Origin: Orychophragmus violaceus
Taxonomy: Eukaryota; Streptophyta; Magnoliopsida; Brassicales; Brassicaceae
Direction: 5' to 3'
Length of the DNA: 64,000 nt
Assembly: GCA_030180135.1 (NCBI GenBank)
Contig: CM058240.1
Coordinates: forward strand, 70,303,581 to 70,367,580
Below are positions 1 to 13,784 of the stretch, piece by piece. How positions within the stretch are numbered: the stretch's first letter is position 1; every line of letters begins with the position of its first letter. The notes beneath the pieces are model-generated. The model did no database searches. It worked only from the letters and a program-made list of their open reading frames with translations, and was not told the DNA's origin. The position numbers were made by a program, and so were the translations under genes.

Positions 1-1393
1 AATCCTAAACAAAACATTTTTACCAAAACTTCTTGAAACATATGTGTCATGGATTAGAGAAATTAGGTGAGGTAAGACAACTATAAGTTAGTTTTTTTGC
101 ATGCTCTTAAAGGTAGAATGAGAAGCATGTTATACAAGTTTTTGTTCACTTTAAACACCCCCCTAAATAACCCTATTAACAGACAAGAAAGAAACTTTGA
201 TCTTCTAAAATGTCCTATGAGAATCCTAAACAAAACATTTTTACTAAAATTTCTTGAAACATATGTGTCATGGATTAGAGAAATTAGGTGAGGTAAGACA
301 ACTATAAGATAGTTTTTGTATGCTCTTAAAGGAAGAATGACAAGAATGTTATGCAAGTTTATGTTCTTTTCAACACCCCTAAGTAACACTACTAACAGAC
401 AAGAAAGAAACTTTGATCCTCTAAAATGTCCTATGAGAATCCTAAACAAAACTTTTTTACCAAAACTTCTTGAAACATATGTATCATGGATTGGAGAAAT
501 TAGGTGAGGTAAGACAACTATAAGTTAGTTTTTGCATGCTCTTAAAGGTAGAATGAGAAGCATGTTATACAAGTTTTTGTTCACTTTAAACACCCCCCTA
601 AATAACCCTATTAACAGACAAGAAAGAAACTTTGATCTTCTAAAATGTCCTATGAGAATCCTAAACAAAACATTTTTACCAAAATTTCTTGAAACATATG
701 TGTCATGGATTAGAGAAATTAGGTGAGGTAAGACAACTATAAGATAGTTTTTGTATGCTCTTAAAGGAAGAATGACAAGAATGTTATACAAGTTTATGTT
801 CTTTTAAACACCCCTAAGTAACACTACTAACAGACAAGAAAGAAACTTTGATCTTCTAAAATGTCCTATGAGAATCCTAAACAAAACATTTTTACCAAAA
901 CTTCTTGAAACATATGTGTCATGGATTAGAGAAATTAGGTGAGGTAAGACAACTATAAGTTAGTTTTTGCATGCTCTTAAAGGTAGATTGAGAAGCATGT
1001 TATACAAGTTTATGTTCACTTTAAACACCCCTAAGTAACCCTACTAACAGACAAGAAAGAAACTTTGATCTTCTAAAATGTCCTATGAGAATCCTAAACA
1101 AAACATTTTTACCAAAACTTCTTGAAATATATGTGTCATGGATTAGAGAAATTAGGTGAGGTAAGACAACTATAAGTTAGTTTTTGCATGCTCTTAAAGG
1201 TAGAATGAGAAGCATGTTATACAAGTTTATGTTCACTTTAAACACCCCTAAGTAACCCTACTAACAGACAAGAAAGAAACTTTGATCTTCTAAAATGTCC
1301 TATGAGAATCCTAAACAAAACTTTTTTACCAAAACTTCTTGAAACATATGTGTCATGGATTAGAGAAATTAGGTGAGGTAAGACAACTGTAAG

Positions 1394-4300
1394 TTAGTTT
1401 TTGCATGCTCTTAAAGGTAGAATGAGAAGCATGTTATACAAGTTTTTGTTCACTTTAAACACCCCCCTATATAACCCTATTAACAGACAAGAAAGAAACT
1501 TTGATCTTCTAAAATGTCCTATGAGAATCCTAAACAAAACATTTTTACCAAAATTTCTTGAAACATATGTGTCATGGATTAGAGAAATTAGGTGAGGTAA
1601 GACAACTATAAGATAGTTTTTGTATGCTCTTAAAGGAAGAATGACAAGAATGTTATGCAAGTTTATGTTCTTTTAAACACCCCTAAGTAACACTACTAAC
1701 AGACAAGAAAGAAACTTTGATCCTCTAAAATGTCCTATGAGAATCCTAAACAAAACATTTTTACCAAAACTTCTTGAAACATATGTGTCATGGATTAGAG
1801 AAATTAGGTGAGGTAAGACAACTATAAGTTAGTTTTTGCATGCTCTTAAAGGTAGAATGAGAAGCATGTTATACAAGTTTATGTTCACTTTAAACACCCC
1901 TAAGTAACCCTACTAACAGACAAGAGAGAAACTTTGATCTTCTAAAATGTCCTATGAGAATCCTAAACAAAACTTTTTTACCAAAACTTCTTGAAACATA
2001 TGTATCATGGATTGGAGAAATTAGGTGAGGTAAGACAACTATAAGTTAGTTTTTGCATGCTCTTAAAGGTAGAATGGGAAGCATGTTATACAAGTTTATG
2101 TTCATTTTAAACACCCCTAAGTAACCCTACTAACATATAAGAAAGAAACTTTGATATTCCAAAATGTCCTATGAGAATCCGAAACAAAACTTTTGTTACC
2201 AAAACTTCTTGAAACATATGTATCATGGATTGGAGAAATTAGGTGAGGTAAGACAACTATAAGTTAGTTTTTGCATGCTCTTAAAGGTAGATTGAGAAGC
2301 ATGTTATACAAGTTTATGTTCACTTTAAACACCCCTAAGTAACCCTACTAACAGACAAGAAAGAAACTTTGATCTTCTAAAATGTCCTATGAGAATCCTA
2401 AACAAAACTTTTTTACCAAAACTTCTTGAAACATATGTGTCATGGATTAGAGAAATTAGGTGAGGTAAGACAACTATAAGTTAGTTTTTGCATGCTCTTA
2501 AAGGTAGATTGAGAAGCATGTTATACAAGTTTATGTTCACTTTAAACACCCCTAAGTAACCCTACTAACAGACAAGAAAGAAACTTTGATCTTCTAAAAT
2601 GTCCTATGAGAATCCTAAACAAAACTTTTTTACCAAAACTTCTTGAAACATATGTGTCATGGATTAGAGAAATTAGGTGAGATAAGACAACTATAAGTTA
2701 GTTTTTTGCATGCTCTTAAAGGTAGAATGAGAAGCATGTTATACAAGTTTATGTTCACTTTAAACACCCCTAAGTAACCCTACTAACAGACAAGAAAGAA
2801 ACTTTGATCTTCTAAAATGTCCTATGAGAATCCTAAACAAAACTTTTTTACCAAAACTTCTTGAAACATATGTGTCATGGATTTGAGAAATTAGGTGAGG
2901 TAAGACAACTATAAGTTAGTTTTTGCATGCTCTTAAAGGTAGATTGAGAAGCATGTTATACAAGTTTATGTTCACTTTAAACACCCCTAAGTAACCCTAC
3001 TAACAGACAAGAAAGAAACTTTGATCTTCTAAAATGTCCTATGAGAATCCTAAACAAAACTTTTTTACCAAAACTTCTTGAAACATATGTGTCATGGATT
3101 AGAGAAATTAGGTGAGGTAAGACAACTATAAGTTAGTTTTTTTGCATGCTCTTAAAGGTAGAATGAGAAGCATGTTATACAAGTTTTTGTTCACTTTAAA
3201 CACCCCCCTAAATAACCCTAGTAACAGACAAGAAAGAAACTTTGATCTTCTAAAATGTCCTATGAGAATCCTAAACAAAACATTTTTACCAAAATTTCTT
3301 GAAACATATGTGTCATGGATTGGAGAAATTAGGTGAGGTAAGACAACTATAAGATAGTTTTTGTATGCTCTTAAAGGAAGAATGACAAGAATGTTATACA
3401 AGTTTATGTTCTTTTAAACACCCCTAAGTAACACTACTAACAGACAAGAAAGAAACTTTGATCTTCTAAAATGTCCTATGAGAATCCTAAACAAAACATT
3501 TTTACCAAAACTTCTTGAAACATATGTGTCATGGATTAGAGAAATTAGGTGAGGTAAGACAACTATAAGTTAGTTTTTGCATGCTCTTAAAGGTAGATTG
3601 AGAAGCATGTTATACAAGTTTATGTTCACTTTAAACACCCCTAAGTAACCCTACTAACAGACAAGAAAGAAACTTTGATCTTCTAAAATGTCCTATGAGA
3701 ATCCTAAACAAAACATTTTTACCAAAACTTCTTGAAATATATGTGTCATGGATTAGAGAAATTAGGTGAGGTAAGACAACTATAAGTTAGTTTTTGCATG
3801 CTCTTAAAGGTAGAATGAGAAGCATGTTATACAAGTTTATGTTCACTTTAAACACCCCTAAGTAACCCTACTAACAGACAAGAAAGAAACTTTGATCTTC
3901 TAAAATGTCCTATGAGAATCCTAAACAAAACATTTTTACCAAAACTTCTTGAAATATATGTGTCATGGATTAGAGAAATTAGGTGAGGTAAGACAACTAT
4001 AAGTTAGTTTTTGCATGCTCTTAAAGGTAGAATGAGAAAAATGTTATACAAGTTTATGTTCACTTTAAACACCCCTAAGTAACCCTACTAACAGACAAGA
4101 AAGAAACTTTGATCTTCTAAAATGTCCTATGAGAATCCTAAACAAAACTTTTTTACCAAAACTTCTTGAAACATATGTGTCATGGATTAGAGAAATTAGG
4201 TGAGGTAAGACAACTGTAAGTTAGTTTTTGCATGCTCTTAAAGGTAGAATGAGAAGCATGTTATACAAGTTTTTGTTCACTTTAAACACCCCCCTAAATA

Positions 4301-7300
4301 ACCCTATTAACAGACAAGAAAGAAACTTTGATCTTCTAAAATGTCCTATGAGAATCCTAAACAAAACATTTTTACCAAAATTTCTTGAAACATATGTGTC
4401 ATGGATTAGAGAAATTAGGTGAGGTAAGACAACTATAAGATAGTTTTTGTATGCTCTTAAAGGAAGAATGACAAGAATGTTATGCAAGTTTATGTTCTTT
4501 TAAACACCCCTAAGTAACACTACTAACAGACAAGAAAGAAACTTTGATCCTCTAAAATGTCCTATGAGAATCCTAAACAAAACATTTTTACCAAAACTTC
4601 TTGAAACATATGTGTCATGGATTAGAGAAATTAGGTGAGGTAAGACAACTATAAGTTAGTTTTTGCATGCTCTTAAAGGTAGAATGAGAAGCATGTTATA
4701 CAAGTTTATGTTCACTTTAAACACCCCTAAGTAACCCTACTAACAGACAAGAGAGAAACTTTGATCTTCTAAAATGTCCTATGAGAATCCTAAACAAAAC
4801 TTTTTTACCAAAACTTCTTGAAACATATGTATCATGGATTGGAGAAATTAGGTGAGGTAAGACAACTATAAGTTAGTTTTTGCATGCTCTTAAAGGTAGA
4901 ATGGGAAGCATGTTATACAAGTTTATGTTCATTTTAAACACCCCTAAGTAACCCTACTAACATATAAGAAAGAAACTTTGATATTCCAAAATGTCCTATG
5001 AGAATCCGAAACAAAACTTTTGTTACCAAAACTTCTTGAAACATATGTATCATGGATTGGAGAAATTAGGTGAGGTAAGACAACTATAAGTTAGTTTTTG
5101 CATGCTCTTAAAGGTAGATTGAGAAGCATGTTATACAAGTTTATGTTCACTTTAAACACCCCTAAGTAACCCTACTAACAGACAAGAAAGAAACTTTGAT
5201 CTTCTAAAATGTCCTATGAGAATCCTAAACAAAACTTTTTTACCAAAACTTCTTGAAACATATGTGTCATGGATTAGAGAAATTAGGTGAGGTAAGACAA
5301 CTATAAGTTAGTTTTTGCATGCTCTTAAAGGTAGATTGAGAAGCATGTTATACAAGTTTATGTTCACTTTAAACACCCCTAAGTAACCCTACTAACAGAC
5401 AAGAAAGAAACTTTGATCTTCTAAAATGTCCTATGAGAATCCTAAACAAAACTTTTTTACCAAAACTTCTTGAAACATATGTGTCATGGATTAGAGAAAT
5501 TAGGTGAGATAAGACAACTATAAGTTAGTTTTTTGCATGCTCTTAAAGGTAGAATGAGAAGCATGTTATACAAGTTTATGTTCACTTTAAACACCCCTAA
5601 GTAACCCTACTAACAGACAAGAAAGAAACTTTGATCTTCTAAAATGTCCTATGAGAATCCTAAACAAAACTTTTTTACCAAAACTTCTTGAAACATATGT
5701 GTCATGGATTTGAGAAATTAGGTGAGGTAAGACAACTATAAGTTAGTTTTTGCATGCTCTTAAAGGTAGATTGAGAAGCATGTTATACAAGTTTATGTTC
5801 ACTTTAAACACCCCTAAGTAACCCTACTAACAGACAAGAAAGAAACTTTGATCTTCTAAAATGTCCTATGAGAATCCTAAACAAAACTTTTTTACCAAAA
5901 CTTCTTGAAACATATGTGTCATGGATTAGAGAAATTAGGTGAGGTAAGACAACTATAAGTTAGTTTTTTTGCATGCTCTTAAAGGTAGAATGAGAAGCAT
6001 GTTATACAAGTTTTTGTTCACTTTAAACACCCCCCTAAATAACCCTAGTAACAGACAAGAAAGAAACTTTGATCTTCTAAAATGTCCTATGAGAATCCTA
6101 AACAAAACATTTTTACCAAAATTTCTTGAAACATATGTGTCATGGATTGGAGAAATTAGGTGAGGTAAGACAACTATAAGATAGTTTTTGTATGCTCTTA
6201 AAGGAAGAATGACAAGAATGTTATACAAGTTTATGTTCTTTTAAACACCCCTAAGTAACACTACTAACAGACAAGAAAGAAACTTTGATCTTCTAAAATG
6301 TCCTATGAGAATCCTAAACAAAACATTTTTACCAAAACTTCTTGAAACATATGTGTCATGGATTAGAGAAATTAGGTGAGGTAAGACAACTATAAGTTAG
6401 TTTTTGCATGCTCTTAAAGGTAGATTGAGAAGCATGTTATACAAGTTTATGTTCACTTTAAACACCCCTAAGTAACCCTACTAACAGACAAGAAAGAAAC
6501 TTTGATCTTCTAAAATGTCCTATGAGAATCCTAAACAAAACATTTTTACCAAAACTTCTTGAAATATATGTGTCATGGATTAGAGAAATTAGGTGAGGTA
6601 AGACAACTATAAGTTAGTTTTTGCATGCTCTTAAAGGTAGAATGAGAAGCATGTTATACAAGTTTATGTTCACTTTAAACACCCCTAAGTAACCCTACTA
6701 ACAGACAAGAAAGAAACTTTGATCTTCTAAAATGTCCTATGAGAATCCTAAACAAAACATTTTTACCAAAACTTCTTGAAATATATGTGTCATGGATTAG
6801 AGAAATTAGGTGAGGTAAGACAACTATAAGTTAGTTTTTGCATGCTCTTAAAGGTAGAATGAGAAAAATGTTATACAAGTTTATGTTCACTTTAAACACC
6901 CCTAAGTAACCCTACTAACAGACAAGAAAGAAACTTTGATCTTCTAAAATGTCCTATGAGAATCCTAAACAAAACTTTTTTACCAAAACTTCTTGAAACA
7001 TATGTGTCATGGATTAGAGAAATTAGGTGAGGTAAGACAACTGTAAATTAGTTTTTGCATGCTCTTAAAGGTAGAATGAGAAGCATGTTATACAAGTTTT
7101 TGTTCACTTTAAACACCCCCCTAAATAACCCTATTAACAGACAAGAAAGAAACTTTGATCTTCTAAAATGTCCTATGAGAATCCTAAACAAAACATTTTT
7201 ACCAAAATTTCTTGAAACATATGTGTCATGGATTAGAGAAATTAGGTGAGGTAAGACAACTATAAGATAGTTTTTGTATGCTCTTAAAGGAAGAATGACA

Positions 7301-7699
7301 AGAATGTTATGCAAGTTTATGTTCTTTTAAACACCCCTAAGTAACACTACTAACAGACAAGAAAGAAACTTTGATCCTCTAAAATGTCCTATGAGAATCC
7401 TAAACAAAACATTTTTACCAAAACTTCTTGAAACATATGTGTCATGGATTAGAGAAATTAGGTGAGGTAAGACAACTATAAGTTAGTTTTTGCATGCTCT
7501 TAAAGGTAGAATGAGAAGCATGTTATACAAGTTTATGTTCACTTTAAACACCCCTAAGTAACCCTACTAACAGACAAGAGAGAAACTTTGATCTTCTAAA
7601 ATGTCCTATGAGAATCCTAAACAAAACTTTTTTACCAAAACTTCTTGAAACATATGTATCATGGATTGGAGAAATTAGGTGAGGTAAGACAACTATAAG
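1394..7699. repeat. Higher-order repeat, 2827-bp period (13-mer)
   Basis: A-type monomers at 1394, 3126, 4221, 5953 and 7048 show a repeating shift of exactly 2827 bp (1394 to 4221, 3126 to 5953, 4221 to 7048). D monomers (2055 and 4882) and a six-T monomer obey the same shift. About 2.2 units are present. The third unit is cut short near 7.7 kb, where an A'B'AB quadruplet replaces the expected D monomer. The same 13-mer spacing recurs at 45245-48072. Confidence 0.85.
2055..2272. repeat. Type D monomer (divergent, 218 bp), representative copy
   Basis: The most divergent monomer type: GAATGGGAAG, TTCATTTTAAAC, AACATATAAG in place of AACAGACAAG, GATATTCCAAAATG, ATCCGAAAC and CTTTTGTTACC. It contains a CpG that the consensus lacks. 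Other full copies begin near 4882, 37654, 42001, 45916, 49396 and 52003. A copy near 56130 keeps only the 5' half of the D pattern, and one near 51780 keeps only GAATGGG. Each is a single-monomer marker of a higher-order unit. Confidence 0.85.
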
Positions 7700-7708
7700 T
7701 TAGTTTTT

Positions 7709-8578
7709 GCATGCTCTTAAAGGTAGAATGAGAAGCATGTTATACAAGTTTATGTTCACTTTAAACACCCCCCTAAATAACCCTATTAACAGACAAGAAA
7801 GAAACTTTGATCTTCTAAAATGTCCTATGAGTATCCTAAACAAAACATTTTTACTAAAATTTCTTGAAACATATGTGTCATGGATTAGAGAAATTAGGTG
7901 AGGTAAGACAACTATAAGATAGTTTTTGTATGCTCTTAAAGGAAGAATGACAAGAATGTTATGCAAGTTTATGTTCTTTTCAACACCCCTAAGTAACACT
8001 ACTAACAGACAAGAAAGAAACTTTGATCCTCTAAAATGTCCTATGAGAATCCTAAACAAAACTTTTTTACCAAAACTTCTTGAAACATATGTATCATGGA
8101 TTGGAGAAATTAGGTGAGGTAAGACAACTATAAGTTAGTTTTTGCATGCTCTTAAAGGTAGAATGAGAAGCATGTTATACAAGTTTTTGTTCACTTTAAA
8201 CACCCCCCTAAATAACCCTATTAACAGACAAGAAAGAAACTTTGATCTTCTAAAATGTCCTATGAGAATCCTAAACAAAACATTTTTACCAAAATTTCTT
8301 GAAACATATGTGTCATGGATTAGAGAAATTAGGTGAGGTAAGACAACTATAAGATAGTTTTTGTATGCTCTTAAAGGAAGAATGACAAGAATGTTATACA
8401 AGTTTATGTTCTTTTAAACACCCCTAAGTAACACTACTAACAGACAAGAAAGAAACTTTGATCTTCTAAAATGTCCTATGAGAATCCTAAACAAAACATT
8501 TTTACCAAAACTTCTTGAAACATATGTGTCATGGATTAGAGAAATTAGGTGAGGTAAGACAACTATAAGTTAGTTTTT
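7709..8578. repeat. A'B'AB quadruplet (870 bp), representative copy
   Basis: Four monomers in fixed order. A' is an A monomer with TTTATGTTC, GAGTATCC and TTACTAAAA. B' has TTTTCAACACC and ends TATCATGGATTGG. An ordinary A-B pair follows. The same 870-bp quadruplet starts at 9882, 14446, 16836, 24386, 25473, 30037, 31776, 33732 and 35688; a variant with a hybrid first monomer starts at 99. It is not seen intact after 36.6 kb. The fixed order marks it as an amplified higher-order module. Confidence 0.85.
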
Positions 8579-9229
8579 GCATGCTCTTAAAGGTAGATTG
8601 AGAAGCATGTTATACAAGTTTATGTTCACTTTAAACACCCCTAAGTAACCCTACTAACAGACAAGAAAGAAACTTTGATCTTCTAAAATGTCCTATGAGA
8701 ATCCTAAACAAAACATTTTTACCAAAACTTCTTGAAATATATGTGTCATGGATTAGAGAAATTAGGTGAGGTAAGACAACTATAAGTTAGTTTTTGCATG
8801 CTCTTAAAGGTAGAATGAGAAGCATGTTATACAAGTTTATGTTCACTTTAAACACCCCTAAGTAACCCTACTAACAGACAAGAAAGAAACTTTGATCTTC
8901 TAAAATGTCCTATGAGAATCCTAAACAAAACATTTTTACCAAAACTTCTTGAAATATATGTGTCATGGATTAGAGAAATTAGGTGAGGTAAGACAACTAT
9001 AAGTTAGTTTTTGCATGCTCTTAAAGGTAGAATGAGAAAAATGTTATACAAGTTTATGTTCACTTTAAACACCCCTAAGTAACCCTACTAACAGACAAGA
9101 AAGAAACTTTGATCTTCTAAAATGTCCTATGAGAATCCTAAACAAAACTTTTTTACCAAAACTTCTTGAAACATATGTGTCATGGATTAGAGAAATTAGG
9201 TGAGGTAAGACAACTGTAAGTTAGTTTTT

Positions 9230-9664
9230 GCATGCTCTTAAAGGTAGAATGAGAAGCATGTTATACAAGTTTTTGTTCACTTTAAACACCCCCCTAAATA
9301 ACCCTATTAACAGACAAGAAAGAAACTTTGATCTTCTAAAATGTCCTATGAGAATCCTAAACAAAACATTTTTACCAAAATTTCTTGAAACATATGTGTC
9401 ATGGATTAGAGAAATTAGGTGAGGTAAGACAACTATAAGATAGTTTTTGTATGCTCTTAAAGGAAGAATGACAAGAATGTTATGCAAGTTTATGTTCTTT
9501 TAAACACCCCTAAGTAACACTACTAACAGACAAGAAAGAAACTTTGATCCTCTAAAATGTCCTATGAGAATCCTAAACAAAACATTTTTACCAAAACTTC
9601 TTGAAACATATGTGTCATGGATTAGAGAAATTAGGTGAGGTAAGACAACTATAAGTTAGTTTTT
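9230..9664. repeat. A-B dimer of the satellite (435 bp), representative copy
   Basis: Type A (219 bp) carries TTTTTGTTCACTT, a six-C run, CTAAATAACCCTATT and AAAATTTCTTG. Type B (216 bp) starts GTATGCTC after GATAG, has GGAAGAATGACAAGAATG, lacks two bases in the TTCACTTT segment, and has AACACTACTAAC. A plus B gives 435 bp. Roughly 65 A-type monomers occur in the window and nearly all are followed by B, so A-B behaves as a unit. Exceptions, where A is followed by another type, start near 44599, 58725, 60684 and 63079. Confidence 0.85.
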
Positions 9665-12600
9665 GCATGCTCTTAAAGGTAGAATGAGAAGCATGTTATA
9701 CAAGTTTATGTTCACTTTAAACACCCCTAAGTAACCCTACTAACAGACAAGAGAGAAACTTTGATCTTCTAAAATGTCCTATGAGAATCCTAAACAAAAC
9801 TTTTTTACCAAAACTTCTTGAAACATATGTATCATGGATTGGAGAAATTAGGTGAGGTAAGACAACTATAAGTTAGTTTTTGCATGCTCTTAAAGGTAGA
9901 ATGAGAAGCATGTTATACAAGTTTATGTTCACTTTAAACACCCCCCTAAATAACCCTATTAACAGACAAGAAAGAAACTTTGATCTTCTAAAATGTCCTA
10001 TGAGTATCCTAAACAAAACATTTTTACTAAAATTTCTTGAAACATATGTGTCATGGATTAGAGAAATTAGGTGAGGTAAGACAACTATAAGATAGTTTTT
10101 GTATGCTCTTAAAGGAAGAATGACAAGAATGTTATGCAAGTTTATGTTCTTTTCAACACCCCTAAGTAACACTACTAACAGACAAGAAAGAAACTTTGAT
10201 CCTCTAAAATGTCCTATGAGAATCCTAAACAAAACTTTTTTACCAAAACTTCTTGAAACATATGTATCATGGATTGGAGAAATTAGGTGAGGTAAGACAA
10301 CTATAAGTTAGTTTTTGCATGCTCTTAAAGGTAGAATGAGAAGCATGTTATACAAGTTTTTGTTCACTTTAAACACCCCCCTAAATAACCCTATTAACAG
10401 ACAAGAAAGAAACTTTGATCTTCTAAAATGTCCTATGAGAATCCTAAACAAAACATTTTTACCAAAATTTCTTGAAACATATGTGTCATGGATTAGAGAA
10501 ATTAGGTGAGGTAAGACAACTATAAGATAGTTTTTGTATGCTCTTAAAGGAAGAATGACAAGAATGTTATACAAGTTTATGTTCTTTTAAACACCCCTAA
10601 GTAACACTACTAACAGACAAGAAAGAAACTTTGATCTTCTAAAATGTCCTATGAGAATCCTAAACAAAACATTTTTACCAAAATTTCTTGAAATATATGT
10701 GTCATGGATTAGAGAAATTAGGTGAGGTAAGACAACTATATGTTAGTTTTTGCATGCTCTTAAAGGTAGAATGAGAAGCATGTTATACAAGTTTATGTTC
10801 ACTTTAAACACCCCTAAGTAACCCTACTAACAGACAAGAAAGAAACTTTGATCTTCTAAAATGTCCTATGAGAATCCTAAACAAAACATTTTTACCAAAA
10901 CTTCTTGAAACATATGTGTCATGGATTAGAGAAATTAGGTGAGGTAAGACAACTATAAGTTAGTTTTTGCATGCTCTTAAAGGTAGATTGAGAAGCATGT
11001 TATACAAGTTTATGTTCACTTTAAACACCCCTAAGTAACCCTACTAACAGACAAGAAAGAAACTTTGATCTTCTAAAATGTCCTATGAGAATCCTAAACA
11101 AAACATTTTTACCAAAACTTCTTGAAATATATGTGTCATGGATTAGAGAAATTAGGTGAGGTAAGACAACTATAAGTTAGTTTTTGCATGCTCTTAAAGG
11201 TAGAATGAGAAGCATGTTATACAAGTTTATGTTCACTTTAAACACCCCTAAGTAACCCTACTAACAGACAAGAAAGAAACTTTGATCTTCTAAAATGTCC
11301 TATGAGAATCCTAAACAAAACATTTTTACCAAAACTTCTTGAAACATATGTGTCATGGATTAGAGAAATTAGGTGAGGTAAGACAACTATAAGTTAGTTT
11401 TTGCATGCTCTTAAAGGTAGATTGAGAAGCATGTTATACAAGTTTATGTTCACTTTAAACACCCCTAAGTAACCCTACTAACAGACAAGAAAGAAACTTT
11501 GATCTTCTAAAATGTCCTATGAGAATCCTAAACAAAACTTTTTTACCAAAACTTCTTGAAACATATGTGTCATGGATTAGAGAAATTAGGTGAGGTAAGA
11601 CAACTATAAGTTAGTTTTTTTGCATGCTCTTAAAGGTAGAATGAGAAGCATGTTATACAAGTTTTTGTTCACTTTAAACACCCCCCTAAATAACCCTAGT
11701 AACAGACAAGAAAGAAACTTTGATCTTCTAAAATGTCCTATGAGAATCCTAAACAAAACATTTTTACCAAAATTTCTTGAAACATATGTGTCATGGATTG
11801 GAGAAATTAGGTGAGGTAAGACAACTATAAGATAGTTTTTGTATGCTCTTAAAGGAAGAATGACAAGAATGTTATACAAGTTTATGTTCTTTTAAACACC
11901 CCTAAGTAACACTACTAACAGACAAGAAAGAAACTTTGATCTTCTAAAATGTCCTATGAGAATCCTAAACAAAACATTTTTACCAAAACTTCTTGAAACA
12001 TATGTGTCATGGATTAGAGAAATTAGGTGAGGTAAGACAACTATAAGTTAGTTTTTGCATGCTCTTAAAGGTAGATTGAGAAGCATGTTATACAAGTTTA
12101 TGTTCACTTTAAACACCCCTAAGTAACCCTACTAACAGACAAGAAAGAAACTTTGATCTTCTAAAATGTCCTATGAGAATCCTAAACAAAACATTTTTAC
12201 CAAAACTTCTTGAAATATATGTGTCATGGATTAGAGAAATTAGGTGAGGTAAGACAACTATAAGTTAGTTTTTGCATGCTCTTAAAGGTAGAATGAGAAG
12301 CATGTTATACAAGTTTATTTTCACTTTAAACACCCCTAAGTAACCCTACTAACAGACAAGAAAGAAACTTTGATCTTCTAAAATGTCCTATGAGAATCCT
12401 AAACAAAACATTTTTACCAAAACTTCTTGAAATATATGTGTCATGGATTAGAGAAATTAGGTGAGGTAAGACAACTATAAGTTAGTTTTTGCATGCTCTT
12501 AAAGGTAGAATGAGAAAAATGTTATACAAGTTTATGTTCACTTTAAACACCCCTAAGTAACCCTACTAACAGACAAGAAAGAAACTTTGATCTTCTAAAA

Positions 12601-13784
12601 TGTCCTATGAGAATCCTAAACAAAACTTTTTTACCAAAACTTCTTGAAACATATGTGTCATGGATTAGAGAAATTAGGTGAGGTAAGACAACTGTAAATT
12701 AGTTTTTGCATGCTCTTAAAGGTAGAATGAGAAGCATGTTATACAAGTTTTTGTTCACTTTAAACACCCCCCTAAATAACCCTATTAACAGACAAGAAAG
12801 AAACTTTGATCTTCTAAAATGTCCTATGAGAATCCTAAACAAAACATTTTTACCAAAATTTCTTGAAACATATGTGTCATGGATTAGAGAAATTAGGTGA
12901 GGTAAGACAACTATAAGATAGTTTTTGTATGCTCTTAAAGGAAGAATGACAAGAATGTTATGCAAGTTTATGTTCTTTTAAACACCCCTAAGTAACACTA
13001 CTAACAGACAAGAAAGAAACTTTGATCCTCTAAAATGTCCTATGAGAATCCTAAACAAAACATTTTTACCAAAACTTCTTGAAACATATGTGTCATGGAT
13101 TAGAGAAATTAGGTGAGGTAAGACAACTATAAGTTAGTTTTTGCATGCTCTTAAAGGTAGAATGAGAAGCATGTTATACAAGTTTATGTTCACTTTAAAC
13201 ACCCCTAAGTAACCCTACTAACAGACAAGAAAGAAACTTTGATCTTCTAAAATGTCCTATGAGAATCCTAAACAAAACATTTTTACCAAAACTTCTTGAA
13301 ATATATGTGTCATGGATTAGAGAAATTAGGTGAGGTAAGACAACTATAAGTTAGTTTTTGCATGCTCTTAAAGGTAGAATGAGAAGCATGTTATACAAGT
13401 TTATGTTCACTTTAAACACCCCTAAGTAACCCTACTAACAGACAAGAAAGAAACTTTGATCTTCTAAAATGTCCTATGAGAATCCTAAACAAAACATTTT
13501 TACCAAAACTTCTTGAAATATATGTGTCATGGATTAGAGAAATTAGGTGAGGTAAGACAACTATAAGTTAGTTTTTGCATGCTCTTAAAGGTAGAATGAG
13601 AAAAATGTTATACAAGTTTATGTTCACTTTAAACACCCCTAAGTAACCCTACTAACAGACAAGAAAGAAACTTTGATCTTCTAAAATGTCCTATGAGAAT
13701 CCTAAACAAAACTTTTTTACCAAAACTTCTTGAAACATATGTGTCATGGATTAGAGAAATTAGGTGAGGTAAGACAACTGTAAG

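Larger units (their letters stand above)
7048..10620. repeat. Higher-order repeat, 2173-bp period (10-mer)
   Basis: A or A' landmarks at 7048, 7700 and 8135 recur at 9221, 9873 and 10308, each shifted by 2173 bp. The copies part just after the third landmark: the monomer following 8135 has AAAACTTCTTGAAACAT, while that after 10308 has AAAATTTCTTGAAATAT and then TATATGTTAG. The right end is therefore approximate. Confidence 0.8.

Noticed and set aside
81..449. Recurrent minus-strand open frames of 67-122 codons in the satellite, such as this one, and matching 63-64 codon plus-strand frames
   Set aside because: They appear in nearly every A-B pair because the repeat is amplified. The frames checked begin only at TTG, which plant nuclear genes rarely use. 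The 217-bp monomer is not a multiple of three, so frames break at the next monomer. The protein has no recognisable domain.
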